From Peribacillus asahii (lineage in GTDB: Bacteria > Bacillota > Bacilli > Bacillales > DSM-1321): DNA of 64,000 nt. Of this stretch, positions 54,340 to 62,732 are shown piece after piece. Made by a program: the position numbers and the translations under genes. The first letter of the stretch is position 1. Each line of letters begins with the position of its first letter. The notes under the pieces were generated by a model, which worked only from the letters and a program-made list of their open reading frames with translations, had not been told where the DNA came from and did no database searches. The stretch is taken from the NCBI RefSeq assembly GCF_004006295.1, contig NZ_CP026095.1:3148001-3212000 (forward strand). Reading direction: 5' to 3'.

Positions 54340-55908
54340 ATGCCAAACGATTTTACAATTCGCTTATTAGTAACAAGCGATATTCACGGATACATTTATC
54401 CGACTACATACCGGGATTATACGGAAGAAAACTTTGGATTAGCCAAAATAGCGACTATTATTAAAGAAAAAAGAATGAAAGAAAAGGTATTATTACTAGA
54501 TAACGGTGACTTAATTCAAGGAAGCCCTTTAACCTATTATCATGCTAAATACAAACCAAATACTGAAAATCCTATTATTAAAATCGCTAATTCCCTCCAG
54601 TACGATTTGGCTGTTTGCGGTAATCATGAATTTAATTATGGTTTGGATTATTTAAAAGAAGCTATTCAACAATCCACTTTTCCATGGCTGTCTGCAAATA
54701 TTATCAATTCATCAACTAAGGAGCCTGCCTTTGGAACACCTTACACAATAAAAGTAATCGATGAAGTCAAAATAGCTATTCTCGGTATCACGACTCATTT
54801 CATTCCAAATTGGGAAGAGAAAAAAAATATTGAAGGTCTACAATTTAACGATGCTTTACTCACCGCAAAATGGTGGGTCAGTCACATCCGTCAAAAGGAA
54901 AAACCAGATGTAATAATTGTTTCCTATCATGGAGGGTTTGAACGGGATTTACAAACAGGGGAACAAACAGAACGGCTAACGGGAGAAAATCAAGCCTATG
55001 CTATATGCAAAGAGTTAGAAGGTATAGATATTTTAATCACAGGTCATCAGCACCGTACACTGACAGGAACAATCAATGGCATTACATTCCTACAACCAGG
55101 TCATCACGGACGTTATATAGGTGAAATATGTATAAAGGGAACAAAACAAGAAGGATTCATTTCAAGTATAAACTGCTCTGCCAATTTAATCGAAATAGAC
55201 GAATCTATCCAGGCAGATCAAGAAACACTCTCCTTCATAGATGATTTTCAAAAAGAAACTCAAAAATGGCTTGATCAATCAATAGGAACAGTCATTGGAG
55301 ACATGACCATTAAAGACGTACTGCACGCACGTCTACAGGATAATCCATATATCGAATTTATTAACAACGTACAAATGAACGCTAGCGGAGCTGCTATTTC
55401 AAATACGGCCTTATTCACCAATGAATCTCTAGGTTTCCAAACAAACATCACAATGCGTGATATCGTATCCAATTATATTTATCCAAACACATTAAAAGTC
55501 ATCCGGATAAGCGGTCAGGATATTAAAGAGGCTCTTGAGCAAACCGCCCAGTATTTCACTATCGAAAACGGAAACATAACGGTTAATCCTGCTTTTTCAT
55601 ATCCAAAACCACAGCATTATAATTATGACATGTGGGAAGGTATTGAATATGAATTAAAAATTTCAAACCCTATAGGTCAACGCGTGATCCACTTAAATCA
55701 CCAAGGGGCACCATTACAGCTCAATCAACAATACGATGTTGTCATGAACAGCTACCGTGCTAGCGGAGGAGGTAACTTCAATATGTTTAAAGAAAAGCCT
55801 GTTATAAAAGATATACCGATTGATATGACTGAGCTTATTGCCGACTACATACGAGAAAGAAAAATCATTAAAGCTACTTGCAACAATAACTGGAAGGTTG
55901 TTTTATGA
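54340..55908 (+). CDS. Bifunctional UDP-sugar hydrolase / 5'-nucleotidase family metallophosphoesterase
   Basis: 522 residues. N-terminal calcineurin-like domain with the di-metal motifs TSDIHG (Asp14, His16), NGDLIQG, CGNHEF, SYHGG and GHQHRT. A C-terminal 5'-nucleotidase domain (about 330-505) has the substrate motif SYRASGGGNFNMF. No signal peptide, as in B. subtilis YunD, so it is probably intracellular, dephosphorylating nucleotides or nucleotide-sugars. AGAAGGAG precedes ATG; a strong terminator follows. Confidence 0.92.
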   Translation: MPNDFTIRLLVTSDIHGYIYPTTYRDYTEENFGLAKIATIIKEKRMKEKVLLLDNGDLIQGSPLTYYHAKYKPNTENPIIKIANSLQYDLAVCGNHEFNYGLDYLKEAIQQSTFPWLSANIINSSTKEPAFGTPYTIKVIDEVKIAILGITTHFIPNWEEKKNIEGLQFNDALLTAKWWVSHIRQKEKPDVIIVSYHGGFERDLQTGEQTERLTGENQAYAICKELEGIDILITGHQHRTLTGTINGITFLQPGHHGRYIGEICIKGTKQEGFISSINCSANLIEIDESIQADQETLSFIDDFQKETQKWLDQSIGTVIGDMTIKDVLHARLQDNPYIEFINNVQMNASGAAISNTALFTNESLGFQTNITMRDIVSNYIYPNTLKVIRISGQDIKEALEQTAQYFTIENGNITVNPAFSYPKPQHYNYDMWEGIEYELKISNPIGQRVIHLNHQGAPLQLNQQYDVVMNSYRASGGGNFNMFKEKPVIKDIPIDMTELIADYIRERKIIKATCNNNWKVVL

Positions 55909-55916
55909 TTCTTATG

Positions 55917-55962
55917 CAAAGCAATTAAAAGAATAATCATCTTCATTCTTTTAATTGCTTTA
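55917..55962 (+). terminator. Terminator of the 5'-nucleotidase gene
   Basis: AAAGCAATTAAAAGAAT and its exact complement (17 bp), 10-nt loop. Confidence 0.85.
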
Positions 55963-56012
55963 TCGTTTATAGTTAAACGATATATTCTACCGAGTTATTT
56001 TTTCTAATACAT

Positions 56013-56120
56013 TTATTTGCTTTTTCCACTCACATCATTATCTTTTTCATCAAAGCTAAGTTCATATGGATGATTAAAGAAAACGAAAAAATCCTTAATA
56101 TGTTGAAAGTGACGTCTCAT
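56013..56120 (-). CDS. 35-residue ORF directly after spx
   Basis: ATG at 56120 lies two bases after the spx stop codon. The frame reads MRRHFQHIKDFFVFFNHPYE... and ends VSGKSK with TAA at 56013. No ribosome binding site of its own, but translation by restart from spx is feasible. Composition looks protein-like. Unrecognised; could also be chance. Confidence 0.35.
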   Translation of the reverse strand: MRRHFQHIKDFFVFFNHPYELSFDEKDNDVSGKSK

Positions 56121-56122
56121 GA

Positions 56123-56518
56123 TTAATTGACCATTTGTTGAGCTTCACAACGCTGAAATGCACGAACTTTACGAGGCAAAAATCTACTAATCTCATCTTC
56201 GTTATATCCAACCTGTAATCTTTTTTCATCGAGAATAATCGGTCTTTTTAATAATCCTTGGTTCTTTTTGATTATTTTATATAATTCTTGAAGTGATAGA
56301 GATTCTATGTTTATATTCAGTTTTTCAAAAGCTTTCGATCTTGTCGAGATAATTTCATCTGTCCCATCTTCCGTCATGCGAAAAATTTCTTTAATCTCGT
56401 CAATCGTAAGAGGTTCAGAGAAAATATTTCTTTCTATATAAGCAATTTCGTGTTCCTCAAGCCATGCTTTTGCTTTACGACAAGACGTACAACTTGTTGA
56501 TGTATATAGGGTCACCAT
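56123..56518 (-). CDS. spx: Spx family redox-sensing RNA polymerase-binding regulator
   Basis: 131 residues, the Spx length, and very close to B. subtilis Spx throughout: redox switch Cys10-x-x-Cys13 ([18 protein letters not shown]), RNAP-contact region [18 protein letters not shown], and [28 protein letters not shown]. It ends AQQMVN instead of the ClpXP-degron-like LAN, so turnover may differ. Not near the opp genes that flank canonical spx, so probably a paralogue. GGAG is 11-13 nt before ATG, rather far. Confidence 0.92.
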   Translation of the reverse strand: MVTLYTSTSCTSCRKAKAWLEEHEIAYIERNIFSEPLTIDEIKEIFRMTEDGTDEIISTRSKAFEKLNINIESLSLQELYKIIKKNQGLLKRPIILDEKRLQVGYNEDEISRFLPRKVRAFQRCEAQQMVN

Positions 56519-56767
56519 ATTAACAATTACACTCCTTATATAAAGAATCTATTTTGCTCATTCACATTCTGTACTTTGATGTGTCCTCACTTTGTCTTAC
56601 CAGCTATCTTTTGTAACTTATGAATATATCATAAACCTAATAGGCATAAATCTCAATACAAAATATCTCTAATTAAAGATAAAAAATATCTATTAATAGA
56701 GCTTTTTGTCATACATGAAAGAGAGTTCTGTATTTCCCCTTTCCATTTGAATATTGGTAAGAAAATC
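56519..56767. other. A/T-rich leader region of spx
   Basis: No ORF with start signals. The segment up to 56840 lies between the divergent-looking ends of spx (5') and cdaS (3'), with the cdaS terminator at its right end. Confidence 0.4.
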
Positions 56768-56812
56768 AAAAAAGAATCTGCTATTAAACAAGATTGCTCG
56801 ACAGCAGGTTCT
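56768..56812 (-). terminator. Terminator of cdaS
   Basis: AGAACCTGCT/AGCAGATTCT arms with a 21-nt loop and a six-T run on the minus strand. Confidence 0.75.
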
Positions 56813-56839
56813 ATTAAAAGATAGTTTTGATTACCCTTT

Positions 56840-57487
56840 TTACTGTAAATTTTTCAATAAACTATCTATTGAGCCCCCATGTGTAGCAATTGGATAGAGC
56901 TCTCCGTTTAAGGCAAATGAAACTCTACCTGTTTCCTCAGAAACAACTAGAACAAGGGCATCACTGCGTTCCGTTAATCCTAAAGCAGCGCGATGTCGTG
57001 TACCAAGTTTTTTATCACCTGTAAATCTATTTGAAAGAGGAAGAACATTTGCTGCAGAAACAATCTGATTAAAACTTACCATTGCAGCACCATCATGGAG
57101 TGGATTTCCTGGAAAAAAGATGGACTCTAATAAAGAATGGCTCAACTCTGCTCCAATTGAAATCCCCGGATGAATTAAAGATTCAAGAGAATCTTTGCGT
57201 TGAATGACAATTAAACCACCATGTCTTCGATCCGACATATTTTGTACACAGATTGATAATTCTGGATATTTATCCGTAAACGGGGACAAATAACAATTCA
57301 AATAAAAAGTAGCGGCTTTCATTTCAATGTATGCAAATCTATTTTTTATTTTTTCAAAATTTCCAAGTAGACAATCGTTTTCATGATCTATTGTTTCTAA
57401 GCTACTCTGAAGCGTCGTGATCACTTGACGTATATCTTCTTTTAACGTTTGCTTCATCGGTGAAAAGTCGCAATTTGCATCATTCAT
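56840..57487 (-). CDS. cdaS: Sporulation-type diadenylate cyclase CdaS
   Basis: 215 residues: two N-terminal helices (about 10-50) that in B. subtilis CdaS autoinhibit the enzyme, then the DAC domain with DGA (132-134; PLHDGAAM) and RHR (164-166; GTRHRAALG). Converts two ATP to c-di-AMP; in B. subtilis it is made in the forespore. ATG at 57487 has AGGGAGG 8 nt upstream; the frame stays open to 57616, but that part overlaps the preceding gene and is not coding. Confidence 0.93.
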   Translation of the reverse strand: MNDANCDFSPMKQTLKEDIRQVITTLQSSLETIDHENDCLLGNFEKIKNRFAYIEMKAATFYLNCYLSPFTDKYPELSICVQNMSDRRHGGLIVIQRKDSLESLIHPGISIGAELSHSLLESIFFPGNPLHDGAAMVSFNQIVSAANVLPLSNRFTGDKKLGTRHRAALGLTERSDALVLVVSEETGRVSFALNGELYPIATHGGSIDSLLKNLQ

Positions 57488-57542
57488 GGAGCGGGCCTCC
57501 CTCATTCTAATCCTCTTTCTTTTCTTTGATTGATTATTGGAG

Positions 57543-57586
57543 CATTTATTTTCAGTTTGTCTACATAAGCATGATTTATTCATCAA
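57543..57586. repeat. Direct repeat, left copy
   Basis: 44 bp matching 59140-59183 at about 38 positions, core TCAGTTTGTCTACAT. The two copies flank the dioxygenase-ferredoxin segment in the same orientation. Confidence 0.6.
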
Positions 57587-57608
57587 ACCAAAAAGGATTA
57601 GATCCCTT

Positions 57609-58550
57609 TTAATCAAGCGGTTTTAACTTTGCTTCAATTTCCGCACGTCTTGCTTCCAAAAATGGTGGTAAATCTAATTTCCCCCCTAACTCTTCAACCG
57701 TTGAATCTGCTGTAAATCCAGGTCCATCTGTCGCAATTTCAAATAATATTCCATTCGAATCACGGAAATATAAGCTTTGGAAGTAAAAGCGATCAACAAC
57801 GCCTGTTGACTGAAAGCCGCAATCTTTCACCACTTTATCCCAATAACTAAGCTCTTCCTCGTTTTTCACACGAATCGCCAAATGATGGATACTACCTCGA
57901 CCTGGCTTTTCACTCGGCCCCACCTGCTGCTTTACTACAATTTCACCAAATGCTTGACCCGCAACGGACTGATAGATTGCCTCATTTTCTGAACGAGCCG
58001 CTTCTATATAGCCAAACATATCCTTTAAAGTTCTAGCCGTTCGATTCAAATAACGCACTGTTATTTCCACAGTCCCCATCCCTAAAATACGATGCTTTTG
58101 CTCTACGCTGGAGCCTTCCCAAGGTGCCCAGTATTCTGGTATTTCTTCGCCATTATTATTCAGTAAAATAAGGCGCAGCCCTTCCGAATCCTCAAATGGA
58201 AATGCTGCACGGCCTGCATATGTTGTGATTTCACCGTGCTTGACGTCGAAGTGCTCAAAGCGTTTTTTCCAATATTCCAGACTTTCCAATGATGGTACAA
58301 GTAGGCCAATTTGTGTAATAGCATTTGTTCCACGAATCGTTCTTCCAGCCATCGGCATTTCAAAAAAGGATAACTCTGTCCCCGCACTTCCCGTTAAATC
58401 TCCGTAAAATAAGTGATACATAGAAGGATCATCTTGGTTGACGGTCTTTTTAACTCGCCGCAAACCTAACACTTGTTGATAAAATTCATTATTGATTTGA
58501 GCGTTTTTTGTAATCATCGAAATATGATGATGTCCAGGAATTGTATACAT
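57609..58550 (-). CDS. Ring-cleaving dioxygenase, MhqO/MhqA/YkcA type
   Basis: 313 residues, two glyoxalase-fold (VOC) units. Metal ligands are visible at the start (GHHHISMITKN), mid-protein (GSIHHLAIRVKNEEE) and near the end (ILFEIATDGPGF). In Bacillus these extradiol-type enzymes are induced by hydroquinones and other electrophiles and degrade their thiol adducts. AAGGAGG precedes ATG. A palindrome and a decayed MarR gene lie directly upstream, matching the MhqR-regulated mhq arrangement. Confidence 0.9.
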   Translation of the reverse strand: MYTIPGHHHISMITKNAQINNEFYQQVLGLRRVKKTVNQDDPSMYHLFYGDLTGSAGTELSFFEMPMAGRTIRGTNAITQIGLLVPSLESLEYWKKRFEHFDVKHGEITTYAGRAAFPFEDSEGLRLILLNNNGEEIPEYWAPWEGSSVEQKHRILGMGTVEITVRYLNRTARTLKDMFGYIEAARSENEAIYQSVAGQAFGEIVVKQQVGPSEKPGRGSIHHLAIRVKNEEELSYWDKVVKDCGFQSTGVVDRFYFQSLYFRDSNGILFEIATDGPGFTADSTVEELGGKLDLPPFLEARRAEIEAKLKPLD

Positions 58551-58571
58551 AGTAATTCCTCCTTACTTTTA

Positions 58572-58587
58572 ACTTGATTAATCAAGT
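58572..58587. promoter_or_regulatory. 16-bp perfect palindrome upstream of the dioxygenase
   Basis: ACTTGATTAATCAAGT, 21 bp before the dioxygenase ATG; overlaps the ribosome-binding/leader region and the end of the MarR remnant. Likely a MarR-type (MhqR/YodB-like) operator. Confidence 0.6.
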
Positions 58588-58700
58588 GATGGTGTAAAAA
58601 TTACTCAGGTGGTAATTCTTTTTTTGGCTGTGCTTATGTACACGAGCCATCAACGTGTACAATGTTTTCATTTCTTCCTCATTTAAAACATCATCAAAAA
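58582..58700 (-). pseudogene. C-terminal remnant of a MarR regulator
   Basis: Frame ending TGA at 58582 reads [20 protein letters not shown] plus [12 protein letters not shown], the last helix of MarR proteins (x-VL-x-EEE-x-x-x-L-x-x-L-x-x-x-VH). An in-frame TAA sits just upstream of it, and the winged helix is missing. Probably the former regulator of the dioxygenase. Confidence 0.6.
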
Positions 58701-58734
58701 CTTAATCGAATAAATAACCAATGTTCCTTCATTT

Positions 58735-59055
58735 TTATTCAGCTGGTCTCGGACCAGTTTCTAACCCAGAGTTTTCTACTGTCATAATTGGGCGAACGGT
58801 TACGTCAGCATTCACACGGATTTGACAAGATAAACGCAAATGATCTTCAATCCCCTTTTCCGAAAATGCTTTCTTTTCTACATTAGTTAAATCACAAAAC
58901 TCACCTGCCATTACTTCTACTCTACAGGTCGTACATTTCGCCTTTCCTCCGCAACGATGGAGAATATTTACTCCATTATCTTCAAGTGCTAATACTAACT
59001 TTTTCCCTTCCTCCACTTCAAAAGTTCCTTGTCCGAAAACTGTTACGTTGGGCAT
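58735..59055 (-). CDS. Plant-type 2Fe-2S ferredoxin
   Basis: 106 residues. Cluster ligands Cys35, Cys41, Cys44 (HRCGGKAKCTTC) and Cys77 (RLSCQIRV) form the Cx5Cx2C...C pattern. ATG at 59055 is preceded by AGGTAA; the open frame from 59082 has the weaker claim. Electron carrier, possibly for an oxygenase or reductase; its placement near the dioxygenase gene could be accidental because VOC dioxygenases need no ferredoxin except for reactivation. Confidence 0.88.
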   Translation of the reverse strand: MPNVTVFGQGTFEVEEGKKLVLALEDNGVNILHRCGGKAKCTTCRVEVMAGEFCDLTNVEKKAFSEKGIEDHLRLSCQIRVNADVTVRPIMTVENSGLETGPRPAE

Positions 59056-59384
59056 TTTATTACCTACTTCCTTTTCTTCCATTGATTATTTGTCCAACCT
59101 ATTAAATAATTAAATAAAGTGACATAGTTGAGACCCTCTCATTTACTCTCAGTTTGTCTACATGAGCGTAATTTATTCGTCAACTGAAATAGAATATTTA
59201 TGCTAAAATTTCAGTTCACTAACTCCATACTAAAAAGAGCTGTCGCAACTGCAACACCTCAAAATACATCTTCCTTTTAATGTTCCCCATCTCTGCTTTT
59301 AGGATCGAATATATGGTCTAATAAGAAGCATTATGCTAACAAAAACACTGATTCTCAAAAATAAAACAGAGATGGATGCTTGTC
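59056..59384. other. Intergenic stretch with right direct repeat
   Basis: Contains the direct repeat at 59140-59183. No ORF with a ribosome binding site and no clear terminator is seen. Confidence 0.4.
59140..59183. repeat. Direct repeat, right copy
   Basis: See left copy at 57543-57586; both read CATTTA...CTCAG/TTCAG then GTTTGTCTACAT. Confidence 0.6.
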
Positions 59385-59504
59385 TTATTCCACAAGCCTT
59401 ACAATTCTACCACCCTCGTTTTCCCACTCATCCAGGCATATAACATCGTTTAAATCAACAGACTTCTCGCTGTTTTCTAATATCAATAACTCTTTCTTTT
59501 CCAT
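59385..59504 (-). CDS. 39-residue acidic microprotein
   Basis: ATG at 59504 has GGGGG 7 nt upstream. The peptide MEKKELLILENSEKSVDLND... ends GGRIVRLVE. It is charged, soluble and has a protein-like composition; the acidic Trp-containing middle (CLDEWENEGG) suggests a small folded domain or adaptor. Family not recognised. Confidence 0.55.
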   Translation of the reverse strand: MEKKELLILENSEKSVDLNDVICLDEWENEGGRIVRLVE

Positions 59505-59768
59505 ACTAGAGCCCCCAGTTGTATAGAATAGTATTTTCCAAACTTTTATCACAACCCTTCTATGGTAATGTATATAATGTGCCTTGCTCTATTTTATGCA
59601 TAACGTATCTATGTGACTCCATAAACCGCCTTCATATCTTCTAGCCATAAAAGTTTTCACAATTTGCAAATAAATTAAATCAAAAGTTAAAAACTTCATT
59701 TCCTCATGAATGTTTTCCCCTTTTTTGATAAATAGTAAATAGGATGACACCTTCAAGGAGGAAAGAAA

Positions 59769-59948
59769 ATGAACAAACAACGGGCACAAGAAATTGCCAG
59801 TTCACCTGTTATGGCGAATGTTACCTATAATGGGGCAGCCATTTATATTCAACATGTTAATGATGAAAATGACACAGCAAGAATTTATCCTCTCGATGAA
59901 CCAGAGAATGAACAAGAGGTTTTATTAACTAACTTAATCGAACATTAA
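59769..59948 (+). CDS. sspH: H-type small acid-soluble spore protein
   Basis: 59 residues: MNKQRAQEIASSPVMANVTY, NGAAIYIQHVNDENDTARIY, PLDEP..., a close match to SspH of Bacillus. A minor spore core protein made in the forespore under sigma-G. AAGGAGGAAAG lies before ATG. A TGAATG (about 59706) with a TAAATAGTA-like -10 could be the sigma-G promoter,  though the spacing is not ideal. Monocistronic with its own terminator. Confidence 0.93.
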   Translation: MNKQRAQEIASSPVMANVTYNGAAIYIQHVNDENDTARIYPLDEPENEQEVLLTNLIEH

Positions 59949-59952
59949 TACG

Positions 59953-59995
59953 ATGAAACAAGACTCCAATTGAAACAGTTGGAGTCTTGTTTCGT
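59953..59995 (+). terminator. Terminator of sspH
   Basis: GAAACAAGACTCCAA/TTGGAGTCTTGTTTC, 15 bp perfect, 9-nt loop. Confidence 0.9.
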
Positions 59996-60097
59996 TATCT
60001 ATCATGTATCGGAGTAAATTTTGTAAATATTCTCTTTACTTCACCTCACTCTAAATGGATAATTGTTATAAAATATTACATAAAAGGGTAATAAATT

Positions 60098-60874
60098 ATG
60101 ACAAAGTTACTTATTATCAAATGTGGTGAAACATTCCCAAGTATTAAAGAGCAATTCGGGGATTTTGAGGATATGATTATAAAAAGTATTGGCATTTCAC
60201 ATGACGACGTAGTAATCGCTCCTGTATATAAAGATGCAACCTGCTTACCTTCTCTAAATAAAATTGGAGCAATCATTATAACCGGTTCACATGCAATGGT
60301 CACCGATCACGAAGAATGGAGTGTTCAATTGATACGCTGGTTACAAGATATTAAGCAGGATAACATCCCCATATTAGGCATTTGCTATGGTCATCAAATA
60401 CTGGCAAAGGCATTTGGCGGTCAAGTAAGTCATCATCCAAAAGAAATTGAAATCGGTACAACAAGTGTCCAGCTAACAAATGCAGGCAAAGAACATCCTC
60501 TATTTAGTATCCTTCCTCATACATTTTTTGGGCATGTCACTCACTATCAATCTGTTATTACTCTGCCGAAACAAGCAACGATTCTCGCACAGAATGATTT
60601 TGAACAACATCAAGCTTTTATGATTGATCAGCATATTTTCGGTGTGCAATTTCATCCATAATTTACAGCTCCTATTATTCATGCTTATATTGATGAACAA
60701 GCAGAGCGATTACAGGCGGATGGTTTTTCTATAACTGCTTTGCATGAAACCGTAATTGAACAAGATTATGGCCGGATTTTGTTAGAAATGTTTGTTAGAA
60801 GTGCCGGACTACCTATAACAAACACTTCTGTCGGCTGTACATTCTTTCAAACAGAAACAAAAAATACGAAATAG
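60098..60874 (+). pseudogene. Class I glutamine amidotransferase with stop at the catalytic Glu
   Basis: 258 codons in a single frame interrupted only by TAA at 60659-60661. The nucleophile Cys96 (GICYGHQILAKAFGG) and His186 (GVQFHP) are intact, but the codon after HP, normally Glu of the Cys-His-Glu triad (HPEF), is TAA; one G-to-T change from GAA suffices. Downstream the frame continues normally (FTAPIIHAYIDEQAERLQAD ...) to 60874. Family: GuaA-N/YfeJ-like stand-alone amidotransferases. The truncated product would be 187 residues without activity. Confidence 0.9.
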
Positions 60875-60888
60875 TTTCCTAGACGATA

Positions 60889-60929
60889 AAAAAACCAATC
60901 AAGCACTGAATTCTTGATTGGCTTTTTCA
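60889..60929. terminator. Bidirectional terminator
   Basis: AAAAACCAATCAAG/CTTGATTGGCTTTTT; between the convergent amidotransferase and SDR genes. Confidence 0.88.
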
Positions 60930-60935
60930 TAAAAA

Positions 60936-61703
60936 TCACATCACAAATCCGCCATCTACAAATAGCGTTTGCCCTGTCATAAATTCACTCCAATCAGATG
61001 ATAAAAATAAAACAGGACCTGCGATATCTTCCGGCTTTGCAATTCTTCGAAGCGGGGTTTGGGAAATGATTAGTTCTTTCAAACTTTCTTTTGTTTTTTT
61101 GCTCGCATCGGTTGGATAAACAAGGCCCGGTGCTACACAATTGACCCTTATCCCAAAAGGTCCTAGCTCCACAGCTAAATTACGCGTATACCCCATTAAT
61201 GCTGTTTTAGCCGTGTTGTATTCATGATAAGGAACCAACGGTCTTTCTACTAAATTACTAATGATATTCACAATGCTTCCACTGCTTTGTTTTTTCATAA
61301 TGGGCAGCACTGCTTGACATAGATAATGCGTCGATCTTACCGATCCATCAATCTGTCCTTGATAATCTTCCCATGTGAGCTGCCAAGCCATTTTTCGTTG
61401 TTCAGGATCAAAGACATAAGGTTTAAATGCATTATTCACAACGACATCTAGTCGTCCCGTTTCAAGCACAATTTGCTGAATCATCGACTGAACAGCCTCT
61501 TCGGACGTAACATCTGCTTGAATCGCCCAAGCATCTCCTCCAACTTCGATACAAGCTGACACAATTTGTTCAGCTGCTTTAACATTTTTCAAATAATTGA
61601 CAATAACGAAGGCCCCTTCTCTTGCAAATTCAATGGCAATCGCTGCTCCAATTCCTCGGCTGGAGCCCGTAACAAGAACGACTTTTCCACTAAATTTCCC
61701 CAT
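60936..61703 (-). CDS. Short-chain dehydrogenase/reductase (FabG-like)
   Basis: 255 residues, classical SDR: cofactor motif VTGSSRGIGAAIA (about 12-24), NNA motif (VVVNNAF), catalytic Ser in IVNIISN and Tyr-x-x-x-Lys in YNTAK 13 residues later, and the closing GQTLFVDGGFVM. AAGGAGAA precedes ATG; it follows the NMT1-like lipoprotein gene by 12 bp and is the last gene of this transporter operon, so it may act on the imported compound. Confidence 0.9.
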   Translation of the reverse strand: MGKFSGKVVLVTGSSRGIGAAIAIEFAREGAFVIVNYLKNVKAAEQIVSACIEVGGDAWAIQADVTSEEAVQSMIQQIVLETGRLDVVVNNAFKPYVFDPEQRKMAWQLTWEDYQGQIDGSVRSTHYLCQAVLPIMKKQSSGSIVNIISNLVERPLVPYHEYNTAKTALMGYTRNLAVELGPFGIRVNCVAPGLVYPTDASKKTKESLKELIISQTPLRRIAKPEDIAGPVLFLSSDWSEFMTGQTLFVDGGFVM

Positions 61704-61715
61704 GTATGTTCTCCT

Positions 61716-62732
61716 TTATTTTTTTGGAAGTAATGTATCAACTACTACCTCATCCATATTAAGCTTTTCTTTAATCAATCCTAATTTTTGATACGTATCC
61801 GCACCATCCTGCAAGATATTCGCATCAAGCGCTCCTAAACCATGTTGATTTGTTTCAGGAGATACGCTAGAAGCATTACGCAGTTTAATAATCTCTAAGT
61901 TTTGTTGCTCATCTTTCCCATCGATTGCATAGGTTTTAGCCAAAGCAGCCGCTTCTTCCGGACTCTCAATCATCCATTGTGCACTGTTACGATAAGCTTC
62001 CAAGAAATCCTTCAATTCTTGCTGCTTTTCTTGATATACTTTCTCTGTTACAACAAATACATCACTCGGTACATTTAAATAGTCTTTCACATTCATCACA
62101 TTGACTTCCTCTAAACCTTTGGCTTGTCCAACAACTAGTCCCGTATCAGTCGCAGCTGTTGCATCCACTTGCCCTTGCATTAATGGGGCAAAGTTTAAAA
62201 GACCTGTCTCAACAATTTTTACATCATTTTCTGAAAGACCGACCTGATGTAATAACACTAATAAGTTTTGACGTGTTCCGCTTGATAGACTATAAACGCC
62301 AATTGTTTTTCCCTTTAAATCTTCTGGTTTGTTAATATTAGCTTCCTTTAGTGATACGATGTTAAATACATTTTGCGGATAAATATTGTAAATAACTTTT
62401 AGCTTTTCACCTTTATCTAATGCGAAAAATAGTGAACCTGGATCAGTAAAAGCGATATCTGCTTTCCCAGATAAAATATTTTTAATCGCATCGCCACCGC
62501 CTGCACCAGGAATAACAGTTACATCTAGGCCTTTATCTTGAAAGAAATGCTTCTTCTCATCGACTAATAGATTCGTTTGTTCTGTAAGTGGCTTACTCCA
62601 GTTCGCTACTCGAATCGTTTGGACGTCTGTTGAATCAGATTTCGCTGTTCCCTTATTTTCATCCTTTGCACCACACGCTGACATCAATACGGTCATACAT
62701 AATAAAATCGTGACTAACCATCTATTTTTCAT
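61716..62732 (-). CDS. NMT1/THI5-like substrate-binding lipoprotein
   Basis: 338 residues. Lipobox LMSAC (Cys20), then the SsuA/ThiY-type fold: RVANWSKPLTEQTNLLVDEKKHFFQDKGLDV, GGGDAIKNILSGKADIAFTDPGSLFFALDKG. Close to B. subtilis YtlA/ThiY-like proteins; substrate (a pyrimidine, sulfonate or similar) is not decidable. ATG overlaps the permease stop (ATGA), and AAGGAGAAT precedes it. Confidence 0.92.
   Translation of the reverse strand: MKNRWLVTILLCMTVLMSACGAKDENKGTAKSDSTDVQTIRVANWSKPLTEQTNLLVDEKKHFFQDKGLDVTVIPGAGGGDAIKNILSGKADIAFTDPGSLFFALDKGEKLKVIYNIYPQNVFNIVSLKEANINKPEDLKGKTIGVYSLSSGTRQNLLVLLHQVGLSENDVKIVETGLLNFAPLMQGQVDATAATDTGLVVGQAKGLEEVNVMNVKDYLNVPSDVFVVTEKVYQEKQQELKDFLEAYRNSAQWMIESPEEAAALAKTYAIDGKDEQQNLEIIKLRNASSVSPETNQHGLGALDANILQDGADTYQKLGLIKEKLNMDEVVVDTLLPKK

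Noticed and set aside
59589-59789. 66-codon minus-strand ORF overlapping sspH
   Set aside because: Overlaps the clear sspH start and ribosome binding site; no start signal of its own.
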